Assembly (NCBI GenBank): GCA_963725275.1
Contig: CAVRXS010000001.1
Coordinates: 372,001 to 436,000, forward strand
Length of the DNA stretch: 64,000 nucleotides
From: Bog-756 sp963725275
GTDB lineage: Bacteria > Actinomycetota > Acidimicrobiia > Acidimicrobiales > RAAP-2
Direction of reading: 5' to 3'
This document shows positions 1-8,152 of this stretch, one piece after another. Position 1 is the stretch's first letter; every line of letters begins with the position of its first letter. The notes under the pieces were generated by a model that made no database searches, was not told the origin of the DNA, and was given only the letters and a program-made list of their open reading frames with translations. A program made the translations under genes and the position numbers.

Positions 1-210
1 GAGGACGACGGCGAGGGGGTGATGCCCGAGGACGAACCACCGGTTCGATTGACTGTGATCACCCTCCACCCGAGGATCCGGGTGGCTCCGGGCACGAGCG
101 AGGCGCGGGTCCTGCACCTCGTCGAGGTCGCCCACCGCGAGTGCTTCATCGCCAACTCCCTGAGCACAGAGATCCGGATCGAGCCCACCGTGATCGTCGA
201 TCCGCGATGA
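1..210 (+). CDS. OsmC/Ohr-family protein, C-terminal part
   Basis: The window opens inside this gene: the frame is open from base 1 and ends at a TGA at 208-210, leaving 69 codons. The tail carries AHRECFIANSL followed by a short strand (EIRIEPTVI), which resembles the last helix and strand of OsmC/Ohr peroxiredoxin-like proteins, where the cysteine of an H-x-x-C element is the second redox Cys. OsmC proteins reduce organic hydroperoxides in the cytoplasm. The first catalytic cysteine and the start lie outside the window, so the family call rests only on this C-terminal pattern. Confidence 0.6.
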   Translation, partial: EDDGEGVMPEDEPPVRLTVITLHPRIRVAPGTSEARVLHLVEVAHRECFIANSLSTEIRIEPTVIVDPR

Positions 211-297
211 CCCGGTCCATCGGATAGACACCGCTCCCCCGCCACCTCGGGGTTCGTCCGCGGTTGTCGTGATCCGGCGACGGCTAGCCTCGACCGG

Positions 298-774
298 ATG
301 ACCATCTCGCCACACATCCGGCGACTGCGCGAGCTGGTGGGCCACGAGTTGCTGGTGCTCCCGTCCGTAGCGGCCATACCGCGGGACAAGGCCGGACAGA
401 TCCTCCTGGTCCGGATCGCCGACACCCACCAATGGGCGACCATCGGTGGCGCGGTCGAACCGGACGAGTCACCCGAGCACGCAGCACTCAGGGAAGCCGA
501 GGAGGAGGCGGGTGTGACGCTGAGCCTCGGTCCGATGCTCGCCGTGGTCGGGGGTCCCGAATACCGGCTGACCTACCCGAACGGCGATCAGACCTGCTAC
601 GTCGTGACCGTCTTCGATGCCACGGTGGTCGGTGGCACGCCGCACCCGGATGGCGACGAGACGAGTGAGGTCGGGTGGTGGCACCCGGACCGACTCCCCC
701 GCGACGAGATGAGCACGCTCACCCGGGCCCTCCTCCGCGATGCGGGGGTCTCCCCGGACGGGAGACCCCGATGA
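298..774 (+). CDS. Nudix hydrolase
   Basis: A 158-residue protein with a perfect Nudix box at residues 51-73: it begins GAVEPDE and ends REAEEEAGV, matching GX5EX7REUXEEXGU with all metal-binding glutamates present. Nudix enzymes hydrolyse a nucleoside diphosphate linked to another group. The strand before the box (QWATIGG) and the length are typical of small single-domain members. The substrate cannot be told from sequence. ATG start. The next gene begins 45 bases downstream on the same strand. Confidence 0.9.
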   Translation: MTISPHIRRLRELVGHELLVLPSVAAIPRDKAGQILLVRIADTHQWATIGGAVEPDESPEHAALREAEEEAGVTLSLGPMLAVVGGPEYRLTYPNGDQTCYVVTVFDATVVGGTPHPDGDETSEVGWWHPDRLPRDEMSTLTRALLRDAGVSPDGRPR

Positions 775-819
775 ACGCCAACGGCTGAACACTCCACTGG
801 AGAGAGAGCGAGCCTGCCG

Positions 820-1668
820 ATGAAGGACATCCGGGACCTCAGGGGGGACAAGGAGGCCTACGCCGCCGAGTTGGAACGCCGCTGGACAGGCTTGTTGAGC
901 TATCGGTACATCGGACGGCGCTACGGTTCGATGGATTCGGGCGCCGACAGCGACAGCACGGTCACTGTTCGCCATGACTTCCGTAATTCGACCGGCGGCC
1001 TGATGGTTGCGCCGATCGCCATCAGCTCACCGGAGGGCGGAGGGCGCTCCGACCTGGAAGCAGTCCCCAACCCGGTGATCCACAGCGCGTGCATCCTCGA
1101 TCCCGGGCACGACGTGAGACGCATCGAGGTCCGATCGGAGACGTTGAAGATCGGACGCCAGATGGGCTTCAGCCGGTCGCGCATCGTCGATGCCGACAGG
1201 CCCGACCGGGTCATCGCCTTCACGGAGGGTCAGGGCATCAGTATCGGCGAGGTGCCCGAAGGATTGGAGAAGATGCCCGAGAGGCCCATCGAGGTCATCG
1301 ATTCGCCGGATCTGCCACCCCTCTGGAAGGTGTTCGGCGCCTCCCGCCGACCCGACGGTCACTGGATGCTGCCCGAACTCTCTGTCGAGTTCGCGTCCCC
1401 CGATGCGGCGCTGCACATCGGGCCTCAGCACGTCGTGCTCGAGGCAGCGGCCATGGACTACGCAAGCGACCTCGCCGCAACGGATCGGCTCCAACTACGT
1501 ACCTGGCACGTCATGTTCCTCGCTCGGGGCAAGACCGGGCCCTTCCGCGTCGATGGCGAAGCCGTGCGCGGCGCGAGCGGCCAGGTCGGCGTGCAGCTGC
1601 TGATGGTCGACGAGGGCGCGAACAGGACGGTGACATCGGGCACGGCGGTGTTCACCGTCGTCGAGTGA
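820..1668 (+). CDS. Hotdog-fold thioesterase-like protein (probable tandem hotdog)
   Basis: A 282-residue protein. The C-terminal half, with WHVMFLARGKTGPFRV and then alternating strands ending GTAVFTVVE, looks like the second hotdog domain of PaaI/acyl-CoA thioesterase-like actinobacterial proteins. The N-terminal half has a comparable pattern (GGLMVAPIAI near 65-75). Such proteins usually bind or hydrolyse acyl-CoA thioesters. I see no unambiguous catalytic residue, so activity is inferred from fold only. GAGAGAGAG just upstream of the ATG can serve as a ribosome binding site. A VOC gene follows after 12 bases, probably in the same transcript. Confidence 0.5.
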   Translation: MKDIRDLRGDKEAYAAELERRWTGLLSYRYIGRRYGSMDSGADSDSTVTVRHDFRNSTGGLMVAPIAISSPEGGGRSDLEAVPNPVIHSACILDPGHDVRRIEVRSETLKIGRQMGFSRSRIVDADRPDRVIAFTEGQGISIGEVPEGLEKMPERPIEVIDSPDLPPLWKVFGASRRPDGHWMLPELSVEFASPDAALHIGPQHVVLEAAAMDYASDLAATDRLQLRTWHVMFLARGKTGPFRVDGEAVRGASGQVGVQLLMVDEGANRTVTSGTAVFTVVE

Positions 1669-1680
1669 GAGTCCCGTAGC

Positions 1681-2100
1681 ATGGCAGAGGTGACAGTGGC
1701 TGAAGAGCCCGTAGGGAACGCGCCGATCACCGGGCTCTCGCATGTGCAACTCCTGGTATCAGATCTCGAGGCGAGCGCCCGGTGGTACACCGAAGTGCTC
1801 GGTCTTGCTCCGTTTGCCGAGAACCCCGACATCGGTTACGTCGCGCTGAGACAGCCGGCTGCGAAGTTCGTGATCGTGCTCACGAGGACCGACGATCCGT
1901 GCGATCGATCGTCCGGATCAGACGGCGCCGCTGTGGACCATCTGGCGTTCGCCGTAGCGGATGGTGACTCGCTGGATACCTGGGCCGAGCACCTCGCCAC
2001 GATCGGTATCGACCATGCAGGAATCGTCCTGGAAAACGGTCACCCCTCACTGCAGTTGCGCGATCCCGATGGCGTGGCCATCGAGCTCGTGGCACCCTGA
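1681..2100 (+). CDS. VOC (glyoxalase/bleomycin-resistance fold) protein
   Basis: 139 residues with the two beta-alpha-beta-beta-beta modules of the vicinal oxygen chelate fold. ITGLSHVQLLVSDLEAS opens module one (metal-type H near residue 22). DHLAFAVADGDSL opens module two, and the protein closes with LQLRDPDGVAIEL, the usual end carrying the metal-binding Glu. The substrate is unknown; VOC members include dioxygenases, isomerases and resistance proteins. It follows the hotdog gene by 12 bases. Confidence 0.85.
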   Translation: MAEVTVAEEPVGNAPITGLSHVQLLVSDLEASARWYTEVLGLAPFAENPDIGYVALRQPAAKFVIVLTRTDDPCDRSSGSDGAAVDHLAFAVADGDSLDTWAEHLATIGIDHAGIVLENGHPSLQLRDPDGVAIELVAP

Positions 2101-2231
2101 GCTGGTGGACCCGTCGGGAGACGGCCAAGCGGTTGCTAGTGCCCGTCGGCGACCTGCCAGCGTTCGGAGTCAGCGAGACACGCAGTACGGACTGCAGTGC
2201 AGGACCGCTGTCACTCTGGCGAGCTGAGGTC

Positions 2232-3050
2232 ATGGACCTGGAACCGGACATTGCAGCCCACTACTCGCAGGGCGTCGAGCGCGACCGACTGACAACCTGG
2301 GGCCGTCTCGAGGCCGAACGGACCCGAGCACTCCTCACCCGCTTCCTGCCACCACCCCCCGCTGTCGTTCTCGATGTCGGCGGTGCCGAGGGTGCCTATG
2401 CGCTGCCGCTCGCCCGCCAGGGCTACGAGGTCCATCTCATCGACCCCCTCCCGGTACACGTCGAGGCGGCCCGAGCAGCGTCCGCTGCTCAGCGGACGTC
2501 TCCGCTGGCTTCGTCGGAACTCGGCGACGCACGCGCAATTCCGGCATCGGACGCGTCCGCCGACGCTGTCCTGATGCTCGGACCCCTCTATCACCTCGTC
2601 GAGGCAGCTGACCGCCTCCGGGCTCTCGCCGAAGCCCTTCGGGTGCTCCGCTCGGGAGGCGTCCTTCTCGCTGCGGGGATCTCGCGCTTTGCCTCCACGT
2701 GGGAGGGCTTGCGCACCGGATTCATCACGCACCCGGCATTCGAGGCAATCGTGCTGGGGGACCTTCGTGACGGCGTCCATCGGAACCCCGACGTCGAGGG
2801 CCGCCCGGAGTGGTTCACGCTCGCCTACTTCCACACGCCAAACGGGCTACGCGACGAGGTGCGCTCAGCGGGATTTCCGGACGCCGACGTGTTCGCGGTG
2901 GAGGGGCTAGGCGCTGGGGCCGATCTCAGCGACTCGCTCGACGATCCGGTCGAGCACGGCATCGTGATAGACGCAATCACCCGGGTCGAGCGTGAGCCGA
3001 GCCTGCTCGGAGCCAGCCCTCACCTCATGGCGATCGCGACCAGGCCGTAG
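2232..3050 (+). CDS. Class I SAM-dependent methyltransferase
   Basis: 272 residues from the ATG at 2232, chosen because a GAGG lies just before it and the region upstream in frame does not look coding. Motif I is VVLDVGGAEGAYALPLA with the acidic residue at the end of strand two (VHLIDPLP). The post-II region has ELGDARAIPASDASADAV, and motif III-like LRVLRSGGVLLAAG follows. This is the Rossmann fold of small-molecule methyltransferases. The family contains enzymes of very different substrate, and nothing here fixes the acceptor. Confidence 0.85.
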   Translation: MDLEPDIAAHYSQGVERDRLTTWGRLEAERTRALLTRFLPPPPAVVLDVGGAEGAYALPLARQGYEVHLIDPLPVHVEAARAASAAQRTSPLASSELGDARAIPASDASADAVLMLGPLYHLVEAADRLRALAEALRVLRSGGVLLAAGISRFASTWEGLRTGFITHPAFEAIVLGDLRDGVHRNPDVEGRPEWFTLAYFHTPNGLRDEVRSAGFPDADVFAVEGLGAGADLSDSLDDPVEHGIVIDAITRVEREPSLLGASPHLMAIATRP

Positions 3051-3223
3051 GCGTTCACACCAAGAATTGCCGGTGGGGCCGCCACACGACGCGAAACGAG
3101 AACCCCTGGTGGGTTGACCGGGCATGGGCGGCGTGATTCGATCGGTGGCACTGTTGTGCGGCACCTTCGCTTAGCCCGGGTTCAGACGCGGTTGACGTCC
3201 TTGGTACTGGACTTGGCGACGGG

Positions 3224-4489
3224 TTACAGGCGGGCGTACCTCTCGGCTTCTTCGGCGAACCGCGCTGTTGCCTCGTCACTCACCGACGGCCTGGTCAGCC
3301 GCACGGCATCGAGGACGTCGTTCGCTTTGATCTCGGATCGGCCGCCGTCGAGTGCCCGATCGAAGGCGAACTGCGCGCTCCGCTGGGCCACCGACGCGAA
3401 ATCGGCCGGCGTGAACCCCGCCGTTTGAGCAGCCACGGTTGCCGGCTCACCAGCTGGGAGGAACTCCGAGGCCAACTCGGCCCGCTCCGCCTCGTCGGGT
3501 GCGCCCACTGGGACGATCAGGTCGAACCGACCGGGTCGCAGGAGCGCCGGATCCATGGCGGCGATGGAGTTCGTGGCCATGACCATCAGCTGGTCCGGTC
3601 GGGACTTGAACATTGGGATGGCCTTGAGCAGCTCGTTCACCAGTGGCTGGCTGTCGGGCCGCTCGGCACGGTCGGTGGCGATCTCGTCGGCCTCGTCGAT
3701 AAAACACAGCAGCCGGTCGACCCGTCCCAGCTCGACCAGCGCGTCGCGGAGGGCCCGCGCCCCTTGCACCCCCTGACCAAGCAGCGAGGGGTGCAGTTCG
3801 ACGAACGCCCAGGAGAGCCGCGAGGCGACGGCGCGGGCGAATGACGTCTTGCCTGTCCCCGGAGGGCCGAAAAGCAACACCGCTGCAGGTGGCCGGAGCC
3901 CGAGGCGGTCGGCCAACTCGGTGTGCGCCAGCGGGGAGACCACCCGTCGCTCCAAGACCCCCTTAACCAACGAGAAACCCTTCATCGACTCCCACAGCCC
4001 GTCCACTGGCACCTGACCGCCGAAGCGCTCGACGAGCGCAAGCTCCTCGGGAACCATCGAGGCCTCTCGGGCGTAGAGGTGGAGTCCGTCGAGTCGGCTG
4101 AAGCCCTGGTTGGCAAAGGCGTCCTCGCCCACTTGTCCAGCGAGGACTACCGCAAGCAGACGGCGCGCCCCCCGGTGGATGATCTCCTGGTCCAATCGAC
4201 GCAGGATGGCCGAGCCGATGCCCTGGTGGCGCCAGTCAGGGTGGAGAGCGAGGGCGAGCAGATGGGCGTCGGGACCGCTCACCCGAGCCACTACCGCGCC
4301 GACCAGGGTTCCGGAAGAGGACACGGCTGCGACCGCCGGCTGGTGCTCGTGGAGAGCTTCGACAACGTCGCTCCGGCTGTAGCCAGCGCATGTAGCGGTC
4401 CCGGACATGTCGATTAGCCGCACCACATCCTCAAAGGGCAACGCCGGGTCACGGTCGTCGAGGGTGAGGGCACGCCAGGCGGAGGTCAC
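3224..4489 (-). CDS. GNAT acetyltransferase - AAA+ ATPase fusion
   Basis: A 421-residue two-domain protein. Residues about 1-140 form a GNAT domain: LALALHPDWRHQGIGSAIL contains the acetyl-CoA pyrophosphate loop (R-x-Q-G-x-G) at 87-92, then an ANQGF segment typical of the last GNAT strands. Residues about 165-421 form a classical AAA+ module: Walker A GPPGTGKT at 208-215, Walker B LLCFIDEADE at 260-269, sensor-1 asparagine in MATN at 304-307, and RPGRFD at 318-323 supplying the second-region arginine, then a helical lid. All catalytic residues are intact. The domains are in one unbroken frame. GNAT-AAA+ fusion is uncommon; the AAA+ half resembles SpoVK/FtsH-like ATPases. The target is unknown. 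Confidence 0.85.
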   Translation of the reverse strand: MTSAWRALTLDDRDPALPFEDVVRLIDMSGTATCAGYSRSDVVEALHEHQPAVAAVSSSGTLVGAVVARVSGPDAHLLALALHPDWRHQGIGSAILRRLDQEIIHRGARRLLAVVLAGQVGEDAFANQGFSRLDGLHLYAREASMVPEELALVERFGGQVPVDGLWESMKGFSLVKGVLERRVVSPLAHTELADRLGLRPPAAVLLFGPPGTGKTSFARAVASRLSWAFVELHPSLLGQGVQGARALRDALVELGRVDRLLCFIDEADEIATDRAERPDSQPLVNELLKAIPMFKSRPDQLMVMATNSIAAMDPALLRPGRFDLIVPVGAPDEAERAELASEFLPAGEPATVAAQTAGFTPADFASVAQRSAQFAFDRALDGGRSEIKANDVLDAVRLTRPSVSDEATARFAEEAERYARL

Positions 4490-4734
4490 AGATCGACCCC
4501 CCTTTCAGTTCGTGATCCATGCTAGGGGAGCCGTTGGGGGAGAGCGTTGATCCGGGCCCTGCCACGTGACGCGAATTGGCCGACCCAGGCCGGCGCGCCG
4601 TAGGCCAGTCCGAAGCTATGCCGAGGTAGAAGAGCCAAGGGTCGATCGGTGACCCAAGGCACCGACGAGCAATCCTGACCATCGGAGCGGGCTGGCGGTA
4701 ACCGCCCCGCTCCCGATGATAGGGGTAATCCGTG

Positions 4735-6027
4735 TCAACTCGGAGCCTCGATGACCTTGGCGACGAGGCCGTCGAAGAGCTGAGCCCGGTCCTCCTGTCC
4801 GTTCTTGCGGGCGTGGTCGCGTTGACGGAGGAGAACTGGCACGAACTCCGGGCCGGTTTTGAAATAAGCACAGGTCTCGCAGATCGACTCCATTCGGCAG
4901 TCCAGCTCGACCGGTCGAGTGCACATGCCGTTCCCGAGCATCCGTGCGTGGGACTCCTGGCGAAGGCGGATCATGGCCGCGGTCTCGATTTCGGCCGGCA
5001 AGGCTGTCGTCGGTGACCCGGCAGTGGCATAGAGGGCATCGATCTGGTTGGCGACCGATGCGTATTCGTCGGCCACCACCCGGTCGGCAATGCGTGCATA
5101 GACAAGGGTCATGTCCATCGATTGGTGACCGAGTAGTGCAGCGATGGCTTCGAGACGCATGCCCCGGTTGATGGCCTGAGTAGCCAGAGTGTGACGGAGC
5201 TGGTGGGGGTGGACGTTGCCGATGCCGGCCTTCTTCGCGGTGGTGGCCACGATGCGATGAACGGTGCGCCGGTCGATCGGCGAGTGGTGGTCGGCCATCA
5301 GCCCTTTCTGGGCCCGGATGTATTCGCTGTTGTCCGCCGTCCAAGCGGCCAGCAGCACCACCAGCTCGGGGTGGAGGGGGATGAACCGGTCATTGCAGAG
5401 TTTGCCGACCGGGATCCGGAGCCAATAGGCGTCCCCGATCAGCGTGACGGCGTCGGCGGCGAGGTCGCAGAGCTCACCGGCCCGCATGCCGGTGCGGGCC
5501 AACATCTCGATCACCAGCCGATAGCGAGGGAGTCGGTGGGACCGGGCCGCTCGCATCAGCTTGGCTGCGTCCTGGTCGTTCAAGAACTTGGGCAGCGGCT
5601 GGGTCCGTGGGGCGATGTCGCCATGGAAGAGCGGGTTCCGAGCCGGAGCATCGCTCCAGTCCCACTCGATGAGGCGCTCGAAGAAGATCCGGATCATCCG
5701 CAGTCGGTGGCGCTGGGTGTTCTTGGCCAGGTGTCCGTCGCTGGTCCCGGGTTGGACGGCCAGCCATACCTTGTAGTCCTCCATGTGAGTTCGGGTGATG
5801 GCAGCGACCGTGGTCATGTCGGTCTCGGCCGCCATCCAGCGGACCAACTGGCGCAGCGTGGTGTCGGCGAGCTCGACGCTCCGTGGAGCGAGGAAGGTGC
5901 TTAGCTGCTGCACGTAGCGCCCGATAGTGGCAGTGGCCTGGGGGCAGATGGCGGCGAGCACCACCCATTCCCGGTCGGAGGCGGTCTCGGGAATCCACGG
6001 CTCGATGGGGGCGACAAGGGCACTCAT
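4735..6027 (-). CDS. Tyrosine recombinase/integrase (downstream gene of tandem pair)
   Basis: 430 residues. The N-terminal SAM-like core-binding domain (about 25-125) precedes a catalytic domain with the full tyrosine-recombinase set: Arg182 in RTGMRAGEL, H-x-x-R in HPHQLRHT (His275, Arg278), His301 in LLGHQS and the nucleophile Tyr310 in TLVYARI. A C-terminal extension has four cysteines (369, 377, 383, 386), suggesting a zinc-binding tail as in Tn554-type recombinases. The ATG overlaps the stop of the preceding recombinase by four bases (ATGA), so the two are translationally coupled. It catalyses strand exchange at a specific site; the site is not known. Confidence 0.9.
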   Translation of the reverse strand: MSALVAPIEPWIPETASDREWVVLAAICPQATATIGRYVQQLSTFLAPRSVELADTTLRQLVRWMAAETDMTTVAAITRTHMEDYKVWLAVQPGTSDGHLAKNTQRHRLRMIRIFFERLIEWDWSDAPARNPLFHGDIAPRTQPLPKFLNDQDAAKLMRAARSHRLPRYRLVIEMLARTGMRAGELCDLAADAVTLIGDAYWLRIPVGKLCNDRFIPLHPELVVLLAAWTADNSEYIRAQKGLMADHHSPIDRRTVHRIVATTAKKAGIGNVHPHQLRHTLATQAINRGMRLEAIAALLGHQSMDMTLVYARIADRVVADEYASVANQIDALYATAGSPTTALPAEIETAAMIRLRQESHARMLGNGMCTRPVELDCRMESICETCAYFKTGPEFVPVLLRQRDHARKNGQEDRAQLFDGLVAKVIEAPS

Positions 6028-7069
6028 GCGTTGATGGCCTCCAAGGCGAGCAACTCGTCAGCATGCCCGGCATCGATGAGATCGGCGGCACACCGGTACT
6101 CCTTGGCCAGCCAGTCGTTGGTGAGGTGCAGATAGACCCGGGTCGACTCGATGGAGACGTGACCGGCCTGGGCTTGCACGGCTTCCAAAGCCATACCCGC
6201 TTCTCGGAGCCGGGTCAGGCAGGTGTGACGGAGCTGATGACAGGTGGCCCGCTCGAGGCCGGCTAGCTGACGGGCACCCCGCATGATCACATCGACCCCG
6301 TCGGCGGTCAGGCCATCTCCCCGGCTCGGACCCTTCAATGCCACGAAGACCCGGTCGGTCGGGGCACCACCCGGGCGCTCCAAGCGCAGGTACTCGCCCA
6401 CCGAAGTAAAGAAGGTATTTGAGATGGGCACGATCCGCTGGTGGCCGCCCTTGCCTTCGGCGATGACAGCGAGCGCTCGGCCACCTGGATGTCAGCGAGA
6501 CGCAGACCGAGCACCTCGCATCGCCGGAGCCCACCCAAGGCCATGGCGAAGACCATGGCCCGGTCGCGATGGGTGCGTAGCGCACCGACCAACGCATCGA
6601 CCTCTCCAGGCGAGAGGATCTGTGGCAACGTGCGGGGCACCCGCACCAGCGGGGCGAGCGTGCTCCTTCCGCCCCTCCGTCGGGTCGACAACCCTCGAGG
6701 CACCGGGTTGGCCCGGAGCGGTGTGTCGTCCCGGGCCATCACGTAGGAGTAGAAACCGGAGATCGACGACAGCCGGCGAGCGATCGTCCGGGCCGCCAAC
6801 CCTGACTCGCCGTCGATCAGACGAACGACACGCCGGTCACCGCGTTGGTGGGCCAGAAAGTCGAAGATGTCGGCGGCCACAACATCGGTCGGGCTCTTGT
6901 CGACGACTGTGAAGAACGTCTTGAGGTCGAAGGCCACGGCCCGCAGCGAGTTCGCCCGGACCCTCCCAGCCACAAACTCCAAATAGCGATCAACGAGTGA
7001 ATCGCCGAGGAAGTACCGGTCCTCTCCATTCGGAGACACGCCGCGGACAAGGGAGGGGAAAGTGCTCAT
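6024..7069 (-). pseudogene. Tyrosine recombinase/integrase, frameshifted
   Basis: The first half (7069 down to about 6474) reads as the core-binding domain plus the catalytic arginine (ALGGLRRCEVLGLRLADI). The frame then breaks at about 6474-6478. In the next frame the protein resumes with VIAEGKGGHQRIVPIS, the usual beta-hairpin with the catalytic lysine, then CHQLRHT, QAGHVSIESTRVYL and a stop overlapping the next recombinase. One base appears to be missing. With it restored the protein is about 348 residues, a normal XerC/D-like length, with all catalytic residues. It could be a true pseudogene, or more likely an assembly error given similar breaks elsewhere. Confidence 0.8.
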
Positions 7070-7194
7070 CCGTGCACGCTCTCAGGCCGGTGTGGAAGAC
7101 ACGGGGATGCATCGAGGATCACACGTATATCAGGTTGATAGGGGACACCACTCTCCTCCGGAATCGGGTAGTCCACCGATAGGATCCTCTCTTC

Positions 7195-7857
7195 ATGAAA
7201 CTGAGTCCAGTTGAAGCACGGGTGGTCGGCAGCCTGGCCGAGAAGCAGTTATCAACGCCCCAGCAGTACCCTCTGACGCTCAATGCCCTCATCTCGGCGT
7301 GCAACCAGACTTCGAACCGCGACCCAGTGGTTGCCTACGACGAGGGAACGGTCGAGCAGGCTTTGTCGTCGCTCAGGGAGGTCGGACTGCTTCGCCTCGT
7401 TCACCCGTCCCACGGCCGCTCGGCCACCCGATACCGCCAAGTGCTCGACGAACACTACGGCCTCGGCGCCGGGAGTCTCTCCATCCTCGCGGTCCTCTTA
7501 CTGAGGGGGCCCCAGACCGTTGGAGAGTTGCGAGCGCGCACGGAGCGGATGGCTGACTTTGGAAGCATCGCGGACGTCGAGAGGGACCTAGACCGAATGG
7601 CCGAGGGCGACGAGCCGCTCGTGGCCCGCCTGTCCCGGCGCCCTGGCCAAAAGGAGGAGCGCTGGGCAGAGAACCTCAGCACGGCGGCATCAGAGCCCAG
7701 CGACACCACTGAGATCACGAATCAGCCCGGTCGGGTCCATCAACGTTCGATGAGTGACGAGGTCGCGGCGCTGCGCTCAGACTTTGACATCCTTCAAGAG
7801 GAGGTCAGCAGAATCGCTGCCGCCGTAACGGAGCTGCGCACAGCCCTTGGCCTTTAG
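7195..7857 (+). CDS. YceH-family protein (DUF480)
   Basis: 220 residues beginning MKLSPVEARVVGSLAEKQ, then TPQQYPLTLNAL and NQTSNRDPVVAYDEGTV, a signature of the YceH/DUF480 family (two winged-helix domains). A second winged helix covers about 95-150 (LRGPQTVGELRART). The C-terminus is a likely coiled coil (SMSDEVAALRSDFDILQEEV). The molecular role of this family is not established; the fold suggests DNA or protein binding. It is divergent from the recombinase pair, with 125 bases between. Confidence 0.85.
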   Translation: MKLSPVEARVVGSLAEKQLSTPQQYPLTLNALISACNQTSNRDPVVAYDEGTVEQALSSLREVGLLRLVHPSHGRSATRYRQVLDEHYGLGAGSLSILAVLLLRGPQTVGELRARTERMADFGSIADVERDLDRMAEGDEPLVARLSRRPGQKEERWAENLSTAASEPSDTTEITNQPGRVHQRSMSDEVAALRSDFDILQEEVSRIAAAVTELRTALGL

Positions 7858-8152
7858 GCCCACAGGGTCCGTATCGATCCGGCATGAAGAGTGTGAGAGT
7901 GCCTTGCAGCCAGACCATCCACCGAGCGCTGTGGGCCCAACACTACGGTCAGCAGCACCTGGGGCTCGGTCTGACTCGGCACGCATGCTTGCGCATCTAC
8001 CGTGCCCATCGCAGTTCGTCGACTGATGTCCAGGCTCGTCCGGCACGACCGGTCGGGCGGTGTGATCGGTCGTCCTGTTCAAGCAGGTCGACACGCCACG
8101 TTCCCGCCGTTCCGGCAGTGCGTGCCACCCCTTGGCCTAATGCGAAGAAGGA
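7858..8152 (+). other. Non-coding left end of IS110 element (candidate bridge RNA region)
   Basis: About 295 bases without a convincing gene precede the IS110 transposase. In IS110-family elements the 5' non-coding end often encodes the bridge RNA that selects target and donor DNA. The stretch is rich in short inverted segments and has a strong AAGAAGGAG ribosome binding site at its right edge. The exact left terminus of the element is not visible to me; a size of about 1.5 kb would place it near 7880. No structure was computed, so the bridge RNA is inference from family knowledge. Confidence 0.4.

Noticed and set aside
6470..6480. Programmed -1 frameshift in the recombinase
   Set aside because: No slippery heptamer or obvious stimulatory stem, and many similar breaks elsewhere point to indel error.
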